A stretch of DNA of 64,000 nt from Ruminiclostridium josui JCM 17888 (GTDB lineage: Bacteria; Bacillota; Clostridia; Acetivibrionales; DSM-1351), in the NCBI RefSeq assembly GCF_000526495.1, contig NZ_JAGE01000001.1, forward strand, positions 2,136,501 to 2,200,500. Direction: 5' to 3'. The position numbers were made by a program, and so were the translations under genes. This document shows, piece after piece, positions 16,383 to 28,910 of this stretch. Position 1 is the first letter of the stretch; the number at the start of each line of letters is the position of its first letter. The notes below the pieces were generated by a model. The model was given only the letters and a program-made list of their open reading frames with translations. It had not been told where the DNA came from and ran no database searches.

Positions 16383-19106
16383 ATGAATCTATTTAAGCTG
16401 AAAAATAAAAAGGGAGAAAATATCATTTTAAAGGTAGCTGCAACAGTATTGAGTATGACTCTTATTACTCAGACCTTTACTGTGAGTGCTGCAAATGAGA
16501 AGGTCATAAATTCTTATAATGCAGTATCAACTGGACAGGCCATTATAAATAATCTCAAATATACTGATATAGATGGCCTTGATAATAATTCAAAAAATTC
16601 CATATTTCAAAATGGTGCCTTGGGAATTTACATAACACCAGGAAGTAAAAAATTTAACCCAAAAGGTTATATTTCAAAAGAAATGGCCCTTTATTTAATA
16701 TATACCGCTGCAAACAGAGTCCGTGAGATAGATGAACAGGGCCAGGCGCTTAACAGCGAAAGAACAGTAAAGAAAACTAACCCTCAGGATGTACTCTTTG
16801 ACGGCAGCTTGCAACTGGCTGCAAATGACGGACTTATATCAGAAACAGATTTGGCTGATGCAATGCAGGCAAACCAAAATAATCTTGGTGCATCAGACTT
16901 TAAGAGAAGTGCTCCCGTTCAAAGACAAGAGTTTGCAACATGGATTGCAAAAGCATTAATGATACCGCCTGAACCACAGCAACAGGAATTACTAAACAAC
17001 TTTTCTGACTGGGAAAGCTGCAAGCCTGAAAATGTACCTTATCTGGAGGCTGTGTTAAGAGCAAAAATCATGAACGGTAACGGCTCAGGAAAATTCCTTC
17101 CCACAGGACTGGTTACACGTCAGCAGGCGGCAGCAATCCTTAAAAATGCGGAAGATATTATACTACCTCTTAGAAGCCTTGAACAAAGGAATGCAACTGT
17201 AACAGGTATTCAACAGGGAAAAGATAATTCCAACGGAAGCACCACTACATACACTACGATTACTTTAAGAAATTCCGAGGGACTTCTGGATGAAATCACT
17301 GTGGTGAAAAGCAGCAGGAAACCCGTATCAAATACAAATGAACTTACTGGTTCTGCTTCGGCATCATACAGCTCGGAACTGCCCGTATTTAAGAATGGTA
17401 AAATAACAAGCTCTGCTGATTTGAAAACAGGAGACAAAATACAATACATAGCAGGGATGGAAGATCAGATAGTAAGTTATGTCCGCGTTCTGGCAAAGAA
17501 TGAAGTGGTGCCCGACGAAGTTGAAAAAGGCTTATATGCAGGAATAGTTGAGGAAAACAACCCGCAGTTAGGATATATTACACTTTACAATGAGGACGGA
17601 ACAGGAAAAACTCCCCTTGTACTTTCAAAACTTAGAACATATAACTATGCGGACCCAAATGATATTCAGGTATATAAAAATCATGTAGAAGCTCAACTTG
17701 ATGATATTGAAGCAGGGGATACGGTATTTATAAGGGTTGATTCAAATAACCTGGTTACCTCTGTAAGTAGTGTTGCAAACTACACTGTAAGATATGGAAA
17801 GATTATTTCAAAAAAGCTTAGTTCTATAATAGTAGAATTTGATAAGAAGCAGCAGAAGTCCTATAATATTGACCGCACAAATATTATAAAAGATGGAAAA
17901 CTTGTAAAATACAGTCAACTCAAAGATGGAGATAATGTAAAGCTTTTGATAAACGAAGCCCCAAATCTGACGGTTCTAAAAGAAATCATGATAGAAGGCG
18001 GAGACAAGCTTGTTTCTAATGTGTATAAAGGAACTTTTGATAACTATAATAGTATATCAAACACAATATACCTGAATGATCCGTGGACTTTCAGAAACGG
18101 AAGTTGGATAAAGGAAACTAACGGTTCAAAGGTAATTGAGCTTGGAAACGGTTTTACGGCGTATTTTGACGGACAAAAAAGAGATTTAAAAGATCTTTCT
18201 CTATTAAAAGATAATACAGTTTATATTGCAAGTGAAAAAGACTACGGTAATGGTGAGCTTGCTGTTATGGCTTCCTTTATGGACAGCTCAGACAAGGAAG
18301 TACCATATGACGACAAGGTTTACATAACTGGAACAAACAGATTTGTACTTGAAAAGAATTTGGTAAATATCACATATAATCCAGGAACAATTGTTATTAA
18401 AGATGGACGCCTTGTTCAGGGAAGCAGTGTATCAACAGACGACTATGCTTATGTTATGGCTAACAGAGACAATTCCGGCAGCGGTAGTACTTTAGTAGCA
18501 GGAGTAGTTTCAATAGAACAGAGGCCGGGAACAGAGGCAGTTCAGTTATACAGAGGAAGAATCAGCAGTATAGACGAATACAAGACGGTAACATTGGAAT
18601 CTTATTCTAAACTTAATGGCACAAATTGGGATTATGCAAATACACCAATGACATTCAGCTTGTCCTCCAATACACGTATTACGGATACGGATGGAATAAT
18701 AGGACAGGGAGACTTTACTGCTGAAAATACCCAAAATACCTTTAAGGGAAGGACGGTATATATACTTAGTGATGGAACAGATGCGGTAGAAATAAGTACA
18801 GCACCATTTGGCAACTATAATATACAAGGTACAGTGAGCGGTACTACAGGTGGTACTTTGGCAGAAGACGGTTCAGTTATACAGGAGCCTCAATCAATCC
18901 TTTTGAAAAATTGCCGGTATTACAATACTTCATCACACCTTTGGGTAACTATGGGGGACAGTAATTTTAAAATACTTCCAAATTCATTGATACTCAAAAA
19001 CAACAAAAAAATTAATCCCAGTGAACTTAAAAAGGGAGATTCATTAAGGATACTCAAGAAGGATAATGCAGTTACTGGAGATGCTTACATTATTATAGTG
19101 GAATAA
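16383..19106 (+). CDS. Large SLH surface protein with repeated beta modules
   Basis: 907 residues, ATG after AGGAG. A signal peptide covers about 1-37 (ends VSAA). Three SLH repeats follow, at about 45-100, 120-200 and 210-265 (FLPTGLVTRQQAAAILKNAE is the clearest). From about 275 on come five or six related beta modules of roughly 90-110 residues, each opening with a phrase such as YAGIVEENN, RYGKIISKK, YKGTFDNYN, YRGRISSID or IQGTVSG. The modules lack known catalytic motifs; they look like an OB- or SH3-like repeat lattice. Probable S-layer or wall-bound structural protein. First gene of a three-gene run and divergent from the chemoreceptor. Confidence 0.85.
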   Translation: MNLFKLKNKKGENIILKVAATVLSMTLITQTFTVSAANEKVINSYNAVSTGQAIINNLKYTDIDGLDNNSKNSIFQNGALGIYITPGSKKFNPKGYISKEMALYLIYTAANRVREIDEQGQALNSERTVKKTNPQDVLFDGSLQLAANDGLISETDLADAMQANQNNLGASDFKRSAPVQRQEFATWIAKALMIPPEPQQQELLNNFSDWESCKPENVPYLEAVLRAKIMNGNGSGKFLPTGLVTRQQAAAILKNAEDIILPLRSLEQRNATVTGIQQGKDNSNGSTTTYTTITLRNSEGLLDEITVVKSSRKPVSNTNELTGSASASYSSELPVFKNGKITSSADLKTGDKIQYIAGMEDQIVSYVRVLAKNEVVPDEVEKGLYAGIVEENNPQLGYITLYNEDGTGKTPLVLSKLRTYNYADPNDIQVYKNHVEAQLDDIEAGDTVFIRVDSNNLVTSVSSVANYTVRYGKIISKKLSSIIVEFDKKQQKSYNIDRTNIIKDGKLVKYSQLKDGDNVKLLINEAPNLTVLKEIMIEGGDKLVSNVYKGTFDNYNSISNTIYLNDPWTFRNGSWIKETNGSKVIELGNGFTAYFDGQKRDLKDLSLLKDNTVYIASEKDYGNGELAVMASFMDSSDKEVPYDDKVYITGTNRFVLEKNLVNITYNPGTIVIKDGRLVQGSSVSTDDYAYVMANRDNSGSGSTLVAGVVSIEQRPGTEAVQLYRGRISSIDEYKTVTLESYSKLNGTNWDYANTPMTFSLSSNTRITDTDGIIGQGDFTAENTQNTFKGRTVYILSDGTDAVEISTAPFGNYNIQGTVSGTTGGTLAEDGSVIQEPQSILLKNCRYYNTSSHLWVTMGDSNFKILPNSLILKNNKKINPSELKKGDSLRILKKDNAVTGDAYIIIVE

Positions 19107-19133
19107 CAGGATAAAAGAGTGGAGGGTATTAAA

Positions 19134-20747
19134 TTGAGGAACATACTTTACCAAAGAAATAACAAATACAGCATATTAGCAAAAACTGCAGGCCTTGTTT
19201 TATCAGCTGCCTTGACAATAGGCATGGCAGCTCCCGGAACTGCCTACGCACTCCGTGGAGACAGCGGCTACGAAGGAGGTATATCCTCAGGGGAAAACCC
19301 AAATGTTACAGTAACATCAACAACAAGCAAAATCAGTTATCAATATCAGGAGCCATTTTTTCTTACAGGAGTCCCCATAGTTCTTACTGGAACAATGACT
19401 ATAAAAAAGGCACTTAAAACTGATTCAAAGACTGGTGTTCAGACACTTACAACTACATACGATTATAATGTACCAAACTCAAATAACAATTCTCTGGTGA
19501 GAAACATAGTAATGACTACCACAATAACTCCCAGAGATAACGGCCAGAAAACAGAAACAACAAAGCTGACAAGTGCTTCGGAAACTCTCAAGCTCAATGG
19601 AACAAGTTATTATATATCAAAAAGCAATCCTAACGATTATATGATATCAAAGGCCATTACAAACGACTATCAGCCTGCGGTTAACTATTTTGCCGGAACA
19701 CTTATAGGTAAAAAGACTTACCATGTAGGAAGCAGCAACAGTGCAGACGTAATTATAGTAGATTCCACTTGTAATACATTTGGATATGATGAATACTGGA
19801 GTACTGCAGAAACCCAAACCATACAGCAGACAATTACCAGCCGTAAAGCAGGGCAGGCTTCAATAGTATTGGGAAATGCAAACATAGACATATCAACTAC
19901 TACTACAAAACAGTTGAAATACTATGAAAATCAACCTGAGCAAATCAGTTTTGAAGGTGGCTATTATAAGACACAGTACAATGAAAATGTCTTAAAATAT
20001 ACAGCTAATCTAAAAGAACTGGATAAAAACGGTGTACCTACAAGTAAAACCGTAACATATACAAAAAGCCTAAAGCTGGAAAGTTTTCCATTTAATGACC
20101 CGTTGGTTGCGCCGAATCTTAAAAAGATAAAAGGCCATCCTGCTGAAGAGAGTATTGCTATAATGTTTGGTCTTGAAGCATTTAAGGATATAGACAGCTT
20201 TAATCCTCAGGAATATATAAGCAGAGGCGAGTTTGTTGATGCTTTCACCAAGGTTGCACCAGCAGTACCTCTAGATCCGGTTTTCAAGGCTAAGACTACA
20301 AAAACCACCACAAGCTCCAGCAAAAAGAAAACACCTGTGGTATTGCTTTTCAAGGATGTTCCGGAAAAGAACAAATACTTTGCAAGTATAAATGACGCTG
20401 CTAACAGAGGAATTATATCAACAGGAGGAAACTTTAGGCCTGATGCAAAAATAACCTTAGCCGAAGCAGTTACCATGATAATTAATTCATTGGGACTAAA
20501 AGGGCTAGCTCCTAACCCGTCACCTGTTACAAGCTTCAAGGATAACGACAAAATACCTAGTTATGCAAGAGCTCCAATGTATGTTGCCGAAAAAATAGGC
20601 TTGATTCAGGAGGACAGCAAAGGATACATTTATCCTACAGCCAAAATAACTAAGGCAAATGCGGCTAGACTTATGAAAGTATATATTGAATATATGAACA
20701 GCGGAATACGCGAAGAATATATGGAGCGTATTATAAGTTACAAATAA
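19134..20747 (+). CDS. Secreted protein with C-terminal SLH repeats
   Basis: 537 residues from a TTG at 19134, chosen because GGAGGG ends 7 nt before it; a GTG at 19119 overlaps that site. A signal peptide (ends TAYALRG) is followed by a Thr/Ser-rich beta region of about 320 residues with no recognised domain. Three SLH repeats cover about 335-530 (YISRGEFVDAF, FRPDAKITLAEAVTMIINSL, IYPTAKITKANAARLMKVY). A Lys/Thr-rich linker (KTTKTTTSSSKKK) interrupts the repeats. It is 27 bp after the previous SLH gene and 26 bp before the protease gene, so probably one transcript. Role unknown beyond wall anchoring. Confidence 0.82.
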   Translation: MRNILYQRNNKYSILAKTAGLVLSAALTIGMAAPGTAYALRGDSGYEGGISSGENPNVTVTSTTSKISYQYQEPFFLTGVPIVLTGTMTIKKALKTDSKTGVQTLTTTYDYNVPNSNNNSLVRNIVMTTTITPRDNGQKTETTKLTSASETLKLNGTSYYISKSNPNDYMISKAITNDYQPAVNYFAGTLIGKKTYHVGSSNSADVIIVDSTCNTFGYDEYWSTAETQTIQQTITSRKAGQASIVLGNANIDISTTTTKQLKYYENQPEQISFEGGYYKTQYNENVLKYTANLKELDKNGVPTSKTVTYTKSLKLESFPFNDPLVAPNLKKIKGHPAEESIAIMFGLEAFKDIDSFNPQEYISRGEFVDAFTKVAPAVPLDPVFKAKTTKTTTSSSKKKTPVVLLFKDVPEKNKYFASINDAANRGIISTGGNFRPDAKITLAEAVTMIINSLGLKGLAPNPSPVTSFKDNDKIPSYARAPMYVAEKIGLIQEDSKGYIYPTAKITKANAARLMKVYIEYMNSGIREEYMERIISYK

Positions 20748-20773
20748 GAAACCTGTATGGAGGACATTGAAAA

Positions 20774-22240
20774 ATGAACAAATTAAAGCGAATTACGGTG
20801 ATAATTCTTGTAATATCCATATCATTGACAGTATTTACTTCAGCAGCTTTTGCAGCTGACAGCAAATCTTCAGATGGAGAATATCTGCAAAGCGTTATAA
20901 ACCTTATAAAACAGAAGTACAATGGAAATATCACTGATGAGGAGCTTTTACAGGGAGCTTTGAAAGGTATGTTCACTACTCTGGATCAGTATTCCGAATA
21001 TTATACACCCGAGGAATTCGATAAATTCTATGGCTCTCTTGAAGGAGCAGTTGAAGGAGTCGGTATTTCTATGGAATTAATTAACAATAATTTGATAATT
21101 AACAAAGTTTTTGCAAATTCCCCTGCCAAAAAGGCAGGGGTTCTTTCAGGAGACAGGATAGTACAGGTTAACGGTGAATCGGTTCAAGGAAAGGAAATGC
21201 AAGAGGTTGCATCAAAGATTAAAGGTACTGCCGGAACTAAAGTCAAGTTGGGGCTAGTGAGACAGGGAATAAAGAATATGATAACTCTTGAAATGTACAG
21301 GGCACAAGTTGATTTGCCAAGTGTGCATTATGAAATAAGAGGAAAGATAGGATATATTCTTATAGATTCCTTTAGCCAGAATACATCAAAAGGCGTATCA
21401 GAAGCATTGAGCTATTTTGACAGTAAAAAAATTACATCAGTTGTTTTGGACTTACGTAATAATCCTGGAGGATATCTTGACCAGGCCATAGCGGTGGCCC
21501 AGAACTTTGTACCAAAAGGGATAATAACTACCCTGGACTATAAAGATTCAACCTTGGAAGATAAAAAGTTTTATTCTAAATTAGAGAAGATAAAATATAA
21601 ACTTGCCGTGCTGGTAAACGAAAACACAGCCAGCGCTGCGGAAATATTAACAGGGGCAATAAAGGACACAAAAGCAGGTGTGGTAATCGGCAGCAAAACC
21701 TTTGGAAAGGCAAAAGTTCAGGAATCATTACCAATTCTGTCATATGATGCATATGGTAGATTTAATGAAGGCAGTGACAAAAAGTCTGCAAATGCCTATG
21801 ACTTCGATTCATATATGACTGATTTGTCAGGATGGGCAAAAATGACTATAGGTCTTTATTATACTCCTAATGGAAATTGTATTGACTTAAAGGGAATTGA
21901 ACCTGATATACAAGTAAAGGAGTCAACACCATTTGGAATACGTGTTAATCTGCTGGAGCCTATGTCTGTAACAGTAAAGCCTACACTTGGAACTCTTTAT
22001 TATGATGTATTAAATGCGGAATGTGCATTAAAGCTTCTGAAATATGATATAGACACACCTGACTACATACTTGATGCAAAATCCGTAGAGGCTATAAAGA
22101 AATTTCAGAAAAGTAATAATCTGAGCAGTTCAGGTATTCTTGACTTTACTACTCAAAAGCTTCTTAACACAAAGATAAGTGAGCTTAAGCAAAAACAGGA
22201 TGCAGTATATTCCAGAGCAGTTTCTGAATTATTGAAGTGA
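20774..22240 (+). CDS. S41-family C-terminal processing peptidase
   Basis: 488 residues with a signal peptide (1-28, ends AFA). The PDZ domain spans about 95-175 (GVGISM, NSPAKKAGVLSGDRIVQVNG). The S41 protease core follows: LDLRNNPGGYLDQA, then S287 in ENTASAAE and K312 in GSKTFGKAKVQ. The Ser and Lys are 25 residues apart, as in Prc/CtpA. A peptidoglycan-binding (PG_binding_1) module lies at about 430-475 (VEAIKKFQKSNNLSSSG). It is therefore a wall-bound serine protease acting outside the membrane. Its place at the end of an SLH operon suggests it trims or turns over those surface proteins; that link is inference. Confidence 0.92.
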   Translation: MNKLKRITVIILVISISLTVFTSAAFAADSKSSDGEYLQSVINLIKQKYNGNITDEELLQGALKGMFTTLDQYSEYYTPEEFDKFYGSLEGAVEGVGISMELINNNLIINKVFANSPAKKAGVLSGDRIVQVNGESVQGKEMQEVASKIKGTAGTKVKLGLVRQGIKNMITLEMYRAQVDLPSVHYEIRGKIGYILIDSFSQNTSKGVSEALSYFDSKKITSVVLDLRNNPGGYLDQAIAVAQNFVPKGIITTLDYKDSTLEDKKFYSKLEKIKYKLAVLVNENTASAAEILTGAIKDTKAGVVIGSKTFGKAKVQESLPILSYDAYGRFNEGSDKKSANAYDFDSYMTDLSGWAKMTIGLYYTPNGNCIDLKGIEPDIQVKESTPFGIRVNLLEPMSVTVKPTLGTLYYDVLNAECALKLLKYDIDTPDYILDAKSVEAIKKFQKSNNLSSSGILDFTTQKLLNTKISELKQKQDAVYSRAVSELLK

Positions 22241-22279
22241 GTATTAATTTGAAAAAATTAAGTAATTCAAATAAATATA

Positions 22280-22308
22280 TTGACCTTTGTTTTGCCAAAA
22301 TATAAAAT
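22280..22308 (+). promoter_or_regulatory. Sigma-A promoter of pyrG
   Basis: TTGACC (22280-22285), 17-nt spacer, TAAAAT (22303-22308), giving a leader of about 100 nt. The predicted start lacks the GGGC run used for reiterative initiation in B. subtilis pyrG, and no leader terminator was seen. Confidence 0.65.
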
Positions 22309-22387
22309 ATTAAAAGTATGAGTAAAATGGATAAGTATTGTCTTATTATTAATAATTAATTAAACAATGCATTTCTATATATTGTAA

Positions 22388-24022
<1,635 letters not shown>

Positions 24023-24030
24023 ATACAGAT

Positions 24031-24079
24031 AAAAAAGCTGCTGCACGAAGAATAAATATTCATCGGCAGCAGTTTTTTT
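24031..24079 (+). terminator. Terminator after pyrG
   Basis: CTGCTGC (24038-24044) pairs with GCAGCAG (24066-24072) and is followed by T7; A6 precedes the stem. Confidence 0.88.
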
Positions 24080-24248
24080 ATGGAAGCTTTTTTTTCATTT
24101 CTTGCATAATTAACCTTATAGTTGTCAACAATTATTCATAGATACTTATTTACTATAATTATGAACAAGGGACATAATTTTAGTAATTTAAAAATTTCTG
24201 TTAGTGCCATAGTAAAAAAGGCACATTGGGGATATGGAGGGGAATCAA

Positions 24249-24935
24249 ATGAATAAGGGTTTGTCACTAAATAAATCAAGTATTTTAAAGGTATGCATTA
24301 TAGTAGCGATTTTGATAGTATTTTCTTTGTGGATGCTATCTTACACATATGCAGAGGATGTAAATGCAGGATTGTCAGAGAATCTTGTAAGACTTCATGT
24401 AATAGCGAACAGTGATTCTGCAGCAGACCAGGAACTAAAGCTTAAAGTACGAGATGCAATTATTGAATATATGAAAGATAAACTTGCAACTTCACAAAAT
24501 ATTGATCAAACAAAAAAAATAATAAATGAGAACTTATCGAACATTGAAAATATTTCAAGAGATGTAATTAAAAAGAATAAAAGCAATTATTCCGTTAAGG
24601 CTTCGTTAGGGAACTACACCTTTCCTACAAAGACTTATGGTGATATAGCTCTTCCGGCTGGAGAGTATCAAGCATTAAGAGTGGTTATAGGAGAAGGAAC
24701 CGGAGCAAACTGGTGGTGTGTGCTTTTCCCGCCTCTCTGCTTTATTGATGCAACGCACGGTACTATTCCTGATTCAGTTAAGAAGGATCTAAAAACATCA
24801 TTATCTGCGGAAGAGTACAAACTTATTACCACATCTGATGAGGAGATACCTGTAAAAATTAAGTTTAAATTGGTGGAGTTCCTTGAAGGTTCTAAAGTAA
24901 GAATATCTGGAGTTATAAACAAGATGTTTAATTAA
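24249..24935 (+). CDS. spoIIR: Stage II sporulation protein R
   Basis: 228 residues from the ATG at 24249, which has GGAGGGG upstream; the in-frame ATG at 24234 lies on the ribosome site itself. SpoIIR is the forespore-made secreted signal that triggers SpoIIGA to process pro-sigma-E in the mother cell. An N-terminal membrane or signal segment covers about 13-35. The family core is recognisable from LVRLHVIANSDSAADQELKL and GEGTGANWWCVLFPPLCF. Complete. A terminator follows. Confidence 0.95.
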   Translation: MNKGLSLNKSSILKVCIIVAILIVFSLWMLSYTYAEDVNAGLSENLVRLHVIANSDSAADQELKLKVRDAIIEYMKDKLATSQNIDQTKKIINENLSNIENISRDVIKKNKSNYSVKASLGNYTFPTKTYGDIALPAGEYQALRVVIGEGTGANWWCVLFPPLCFIDATHGTIPDSVKKDLKTSLSAEEYKLITTSDEEIPVKIKFKLVEFLEGSKVRISGVINKMFN

Positions 24936-24948
24936 ATCCTCCCGTGCT

Positions 24949-24987
24949 AAAAAGCTATGTAGTGTTGTTTGCTGCATAGCTTTTTAT
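24949..24987 (+). terminator. Terminator after spoIIR
   Basis: AAAAAGCTATG (24949-24959) pairs with CATAGCTTTTT (24975-24985), a 15-nt loop between, with the T-run built into the 3' arm. Confidence 0.85.
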
Positions 24988-25079
24988 ATTTCCAAAGAAT
25001 TAATTATTCTAATTTTAATAAGTACTGATATAATTTAAGTAAAATATATAAATCTATAAAATAGGAATGGCGGTAATTT

Positions 25080-25775
25080 ATGTGGATTATAAACTGGTTT
25101 AACAGTAACTCTGAATTTTATTTATCAATGATTATAAGGCTGGCACTGGCTTGTTTGCTAGGGGGGATTATAGGTTTTGAAAGGGAACATGTACATAGGC
25201 CAGCCGGTTTCAGAACCCATATATTGGTTTGTGTCGGCTCAGCACTAGTTATGATAACTTCCGAATATATATATTATAATTTTTCTTCTCATGTAAACAC
25301 TGACCCTGCAAGGCTTGGAGCGCAGGTAATAAGCGGAATCGGTTTTCTTGGGGCAGGAACAATAATAAAAGAAGGAATAAGTGTAAAGGGGCTGACCACA
25401 GCAGCAAGCCTTTGGGCTGTGTCCTGTATAGGAATTGCAGTAGGAATAGGTTTTTATGTAGGAGCTTTTATTGCCACTGCTTGTATTTTTCTTACACTTG
25501 GTGTGGCAAAGAAGACACAAAGCAGAATGACTGTGAAAAAAAGTACACGAATATATGTACACACCCAAATTAAAAAAGGGGAAGTAAACGAGCTGTCAAC
25601 GATTATTCGTGAAATGGGGGCACAGGTAAAAAAGACGGATTTTATAAGCAGTGAAAGAGATGGGGAAATGATTCTCAGATTTACTTTAGCTCCAAATATG
25701 CAGGTTTCGGTTGCCGAAATTATAGAAGCTATCCTTTGTAATGAGTCAGTAAGGCGTGTTTACGAAGAAGTCTAG
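25080..25775 (+). CDS. MgtC/SapB-family membrane protein
   Basis: 231 residues. Four or five membrane helices lie in residues 12-145, holding the family signature RLALACLLGGIIGFERE and RLGAQVISGIGFLGAGTII. A soluble C-terminal domain of about 80 residues (ACT-like) follows. Homologues are linked to Mg2+ limitation or to inhibition of ATP synthase in pathogens; in free-living Firmicutes the role is unclear. It precedes a P-type ATPase gene by about 125 bp, so a shared theme of divalent-cation homeostasis is possible, but no common promoter was identified. Confidence 0.88.
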   Translation: MWIINWFNSNSEFYLSMIIRLALACLLGGIIGFEREHVHRPAGFRTHILVCVGSALVMITSEYIYYNFSSHVNTDPARLGAQVISGIGFLGAGTIIKEGISVKGLTTAASLWAVSCIGIAVGIGFYVGAFIATACIFLTLGVAKKTQSRMTVKKSTRIYVHTQIKKGEVNELSTIIREMGAQVKKTDFISSERDGEMILRFTLAPNMQVSVAEIIEAILCNESVRRVYEEV

Positions 25776-25899
25776 AAAATTTTAAATAAATAAACATAAT
25801 ATATGTATGGACAACAAGTAAAATCTTGTACTATTTTTGTAATTCATCGAATAGACATATTTCTAGAATATAAGAAAGGTGATTTTCAAAGGTGACAAG

Positions 25900-28626
25900 A
25901 TGAGTGTAACTGAATCCATGCTTAACTTTACTAACTCCGACAACCTTTTATCAAAGGGCCTTACTGATAAGGAGGCCAGACACAAACTTGAAAAACACGG
26001 ACCCAATCTGTTGTCGGAAAGAAAAAAAATTTCCCCGATTAAAATTCTATTTGAGCAGTTTACTGATTTAATGGTTATAATCCTTATGATTTCAACTGTT
26101 ATTTCGGGCTTTATGGGTGAGATGACAGAAGCAATCACAATAATAGCAATAATCGTAGTAAATGCAATAATGGGATTTGTGCAGGAGTACAGGACTGAGA
26201 GAACCATGGAGGCGTTAAAATCTCTTGCGGCACCCTATGCAAAGGTCATTAGAAATGAGCAGCAAGCAAGTATACCTGCAGAGGATATAGTTCCAGGAGA
26301 TGTCCTTGTACTTGAGACTGGGGACAGGGTGGCAGCTGATGCTGCTATACTAGAATGTAACAGCCTTACCATTGACGAATCTCTTTTGACCGGTGAATCA
26401 CTGCCAGTAGAAAAACACCGGTTAATGAACCCGAATGAATTAATGGACCCTTTTGATAAGAATACCTCTGTATACATGGGGACAGTTGTAACTGGGGGAA
26501 GGGCTAAAGCAGTAGTCTATGCTACAGGCATGAAAACAGAAATGGGAAGCATAGCGGACATGATTCAAAATATAGAGGACGACCAAACTCCACTTCAAAA
26601 GCGTTTGGGGCATTTGGGCAAATTTATAGCAATAGGATGTTTGATTATATGTGCAATAGTGTCCGTTACGGGAATAATGAGGGGCGAAAAGCTGTTCAAC
26701 ATGCTATTGTCAGGAATAAGTTTAGCAGTTGCAGCTGTTCCTGAGGGATTGCCAGCAATAGTAACAATATCTCTGGCCTTGGGTGTTCAGAGAATGCTGA
26801 AAAGAAATGCGTTGATACGCAAGCTGCCAGCAGTAGAAACTCTTGGTTGCGCCAGTGTTATCTGCTCAGATAAAACAGGAACTCTTACTGAAAACAAAAT
26901 GACAGTGAGGAAAATGTATGCATCTGGCTACCAGCTTGACATAACAGGAAACGGCTATAATCTGGAGGGGAAATTTCTTGTTGATAACAAACCCTCTGAC
27001 CCTTTAAGAGTTGACGGAGTCCGACTGGCTCTTGAAATAGGTGCACTATGCAATAACTCGGTAATTTCACGTCCTACCCCTGAGCATACCACTGTGGGAA
27101 AAATAAAATCAATTTTTTCAAAGCAAGAAAACTTCAAAATTTCAGGGGACCCTACTGAAATAGCTTTGACCATAGCTGCTGCAAAGGCCGGAATAAATGA
27201 AAGTTACCTAAACAGGTCATATAAACGTATTGATGAGATACCTTTTGACTCTGAAAGAAAATGTATGTCCATCATATGCAAAAATAGCGGTGGAGAGTTG
27301 CTTGTGTTTACAAAGGGAGCACCTGACGTGATTATTGACAAATGCAGTAGAATACTGTCTTCTCGGGGTGTTATCAAAATGGATGAACTCACCAGAAGGT
27401 CAATAATAAAACTTAATGATACAATGGCAAATGATGCACTGAGAGTTATAGGGGTGGCATACAGAAAACTTGAGACTGGTAAATATATTCCGGGTAAATC
27501 AAATATTGAAAATGAACTTATCTTTGTGGGCTTAATGGGAATGATTGATCCTCCCAGGAAGGAAGCTGTTGAGGCTGTCCGCAAATGCAAATTGGCAGGA
27601 ATTAAACCTGTTATGATAACAGGAGACCACAAGCTTACAGCAACTGCCATAGCAAAGGAGCTAAATATATATTCATTGGGTGATAGAGTTCTGACTGGTC
27701 AGGAACTTGATGAAATGACCGAAGCTCAGCTTGAAAAAATGGCAGATTCCGTATCAGTTTATGCAAGAGTATCTCCAAAGCATAAACTGATGATTGTAAG
27801 GGCTTTAAGAAAGACCGGGCATATAGTTGCTATGACAGGAGATGGTGTTAACGATGCACCTGCAGTAAAAGAGGCTGATATAGGCGTATCTATGGGTATA
27901 ACCGGAACGGATGTAACAAAGGAAGCCTCCTCAATGATACTGCTTGATGATAATTTTGCAACAATAGTTGCAGCAGTTGAAGAAGGTCGTGTAATCTATA
28001 ATAATATCAGAAAATTTATCAGATATATGCTTGCATGTAACCTTGGAGAAGTATTGACAATGTTCCTGGGAATGTTAATGTGGCTGCCTATACCGTTAAT
28101 GCCCATACAGATTTTGTGGGTAAACCTTGTTACTGACGGACTGCCTGCCATTGCTCTTGGACTGGATCCGCCTGAAAATGATATAATGTTCCGCCCTCCA
28201 AGAGGTGCAAATGATAATATATTCTCGCATGGTTTACTCAAATTGATAATAGCCCGAGGAATATTTATAGGATTAAGTACCCTGGGAGTATTTGTAACTG
28301 TCATGTATTTTGTAAACAATGTAGAGCTTGCCCGTACGGCGGCATTTATGACACTGGTACTTACTCAGCTGATTCATGTATTTGAATGTAAATCTGAAAC
28401 GAAAAATATTTTTGAAATAGATATTTTTAACAATATGCCTTTGGTACTAGCTACTATATGCTCCCTTGCAATGATACTTACCGTTGTATATATACCTTCT
28501 CTTCAAGGCATATTTGATACAGTTCCACTTGGATTGAACGAGTGGATGCTTATTGCAGGGTTTTCCCTTATGGGGCCTGTTCTGTCAAGTCTTATTGGGA
28601 TAAATAGAAAAAGAAGATTTTGCTGA
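25900..28626 (+). CDS. Calcium-transporting P-type ATPase (SERCA-like, P2A)
   Basis: 908 residues from the ATG at 25900 (AAAGGTG five bases upstream); a GTG at 25879 also lies in frame. Domains in order: N-terminal cation-ATPase domain, actuator with [10 protein letters not shown] (164-173), M4 with [10 protein letters not shown] (E282, calcium site), phosphorylation site D324 in CSDKTGTLT, nucleotide domain, hinge [19 protein letters not shown]6 with [18 protein letters not shown] and C-terminal helices. The Glu of M4 and Asn/Asp of M6 match calcium pumps rather than heavy-metal or proton pumps. Expected role: Ca2+ export, which could matter for spores or for a calcium-dependent cellulosome. 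Confidence 0.93.
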   Translation: MSVTESMLNFTNSDNLLSKGLTDKEARHKLEKHGPNLLSERKKISPIKILFEQFTDLMVIILMISTVISGFMGEMTEAITIIAIIVVNAIMGFVQEYRTERTMEALKSLAAPYAKVIRNEQQASIPAEDIVPGDVLVLETGDRVAADAAILECNSLTIDESLLTGESLPVEKHRLMNPNELMDPFDKNTSVYMGTVVTGGRAKAVVYATGMKTEMGSIADMIQNIEDDQTPLQKRLGHLGKFIAIGCLIICAIVSVTGIMRGEKLFNMLLSGISLAVAAVPEGLPAIVTISLALGVQRMLKRNALIRKLPAVETLGCASVICSDKTGTLTENKMTVRKMYASGYQLDITGNGYNLEGKFLVDNKPSDPLRVDGVRLALEIGALCNNSVISRPTPEHTTVGKIKSIFSKQENFKISGDPTEIALTIAAAKAGINESYLNRSYKRIDEIPFDSERKCMSIICKNSGGELLVFTKGAPDVIIDKCSRILSSRGVIKMDELTRRSIIKLNDTMANDALRVIGVAYRKLETGKYIPGKSNIENELIFVGLMGMIDPPRKEAVEAVRKCKLAGIKPVMITGDHKLTATAIAKELNIYSLGDRVLTGQELDEMTEAQLEKMADSVSVYARVSPKHKLMIVRALRKTGHIVAMTGDGVNDAPAVKEADIGVSMGITGTDVTKEASSMILLDDNFATIVAAVEEGRVIYNNIRKFIRYMLACNLGEVLTMFLGMLMWLPIPLMPIQILWVNLVTDGLPAIALGLDPPENDIMFRPPRGANDNIFSHGLLKLIIARGIFIGLSTLGVFVTVMYFVNNVELARTAAFMTLVLTQLIHVFECKSETKNIFEIDIFNNMPLVLATICSLAMILTVVYIPSLQGIFDTVPLGLNEWMLIAGFSLMGPVLSSLIGINRKRRFC

Positions 28627-28642
28627 GTGTTAAATAATAACT

Positions 28643-28689
28643 AAGGATATATTAAATTGGATGTTGTCCAATTTAATATATCCTTTTTT
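28643..28689 (+). terminator. Terminator after the Ca-ATPase
   Basis: A 19-bp perfect stem (28643-28661 with 28667-28685, loop TGTTG) ending in T6. It is unusually long and AT-rich, and the A-run on the other strand is short. Confidence 0.85.
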
Positions 28690-28812
28690 GTGTATACGGA
28701 TGTATATACCACGACATATTTTGTAAAAAAACCGTGAATAAAAGGAGTTCCAAGCCTTTATGCTATATAATAGCTTGAAATGAACTGAAAAAAACTATAT
28801 AATTTAGCAGAT

Positions 28813-28831
28813 ACTAAATGTTACATTTAGT
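28813..28831. repeat. Operator-like inverted repeat upstream of the ABC operon
   Basis: ACTAAATG - TTA - CATTTAGT, perfect 8-bp arms, about 75 bp upstream of the extended -10. It could bind a dimeric regulator; none is encoded next to it. Confidence 0.4.
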
Positions 28832-28901
28832 TCATAGTTTATTAAAAAAAATTATGGATAATATATAACATGTGTATCATACAAAAACATGCCTAAAAAA
28901 G

Positions 28902-28910
28902 TGTTATAAT
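28902..28910 (+). promoter_or_regulatory. Extended -10 promoter of the ABC operon
   Basis: TGTTATAAT (TGnTATAAT) with no obvious -35, 29 bp before the start codon, giving a very short leader. Confidence 0.55.
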
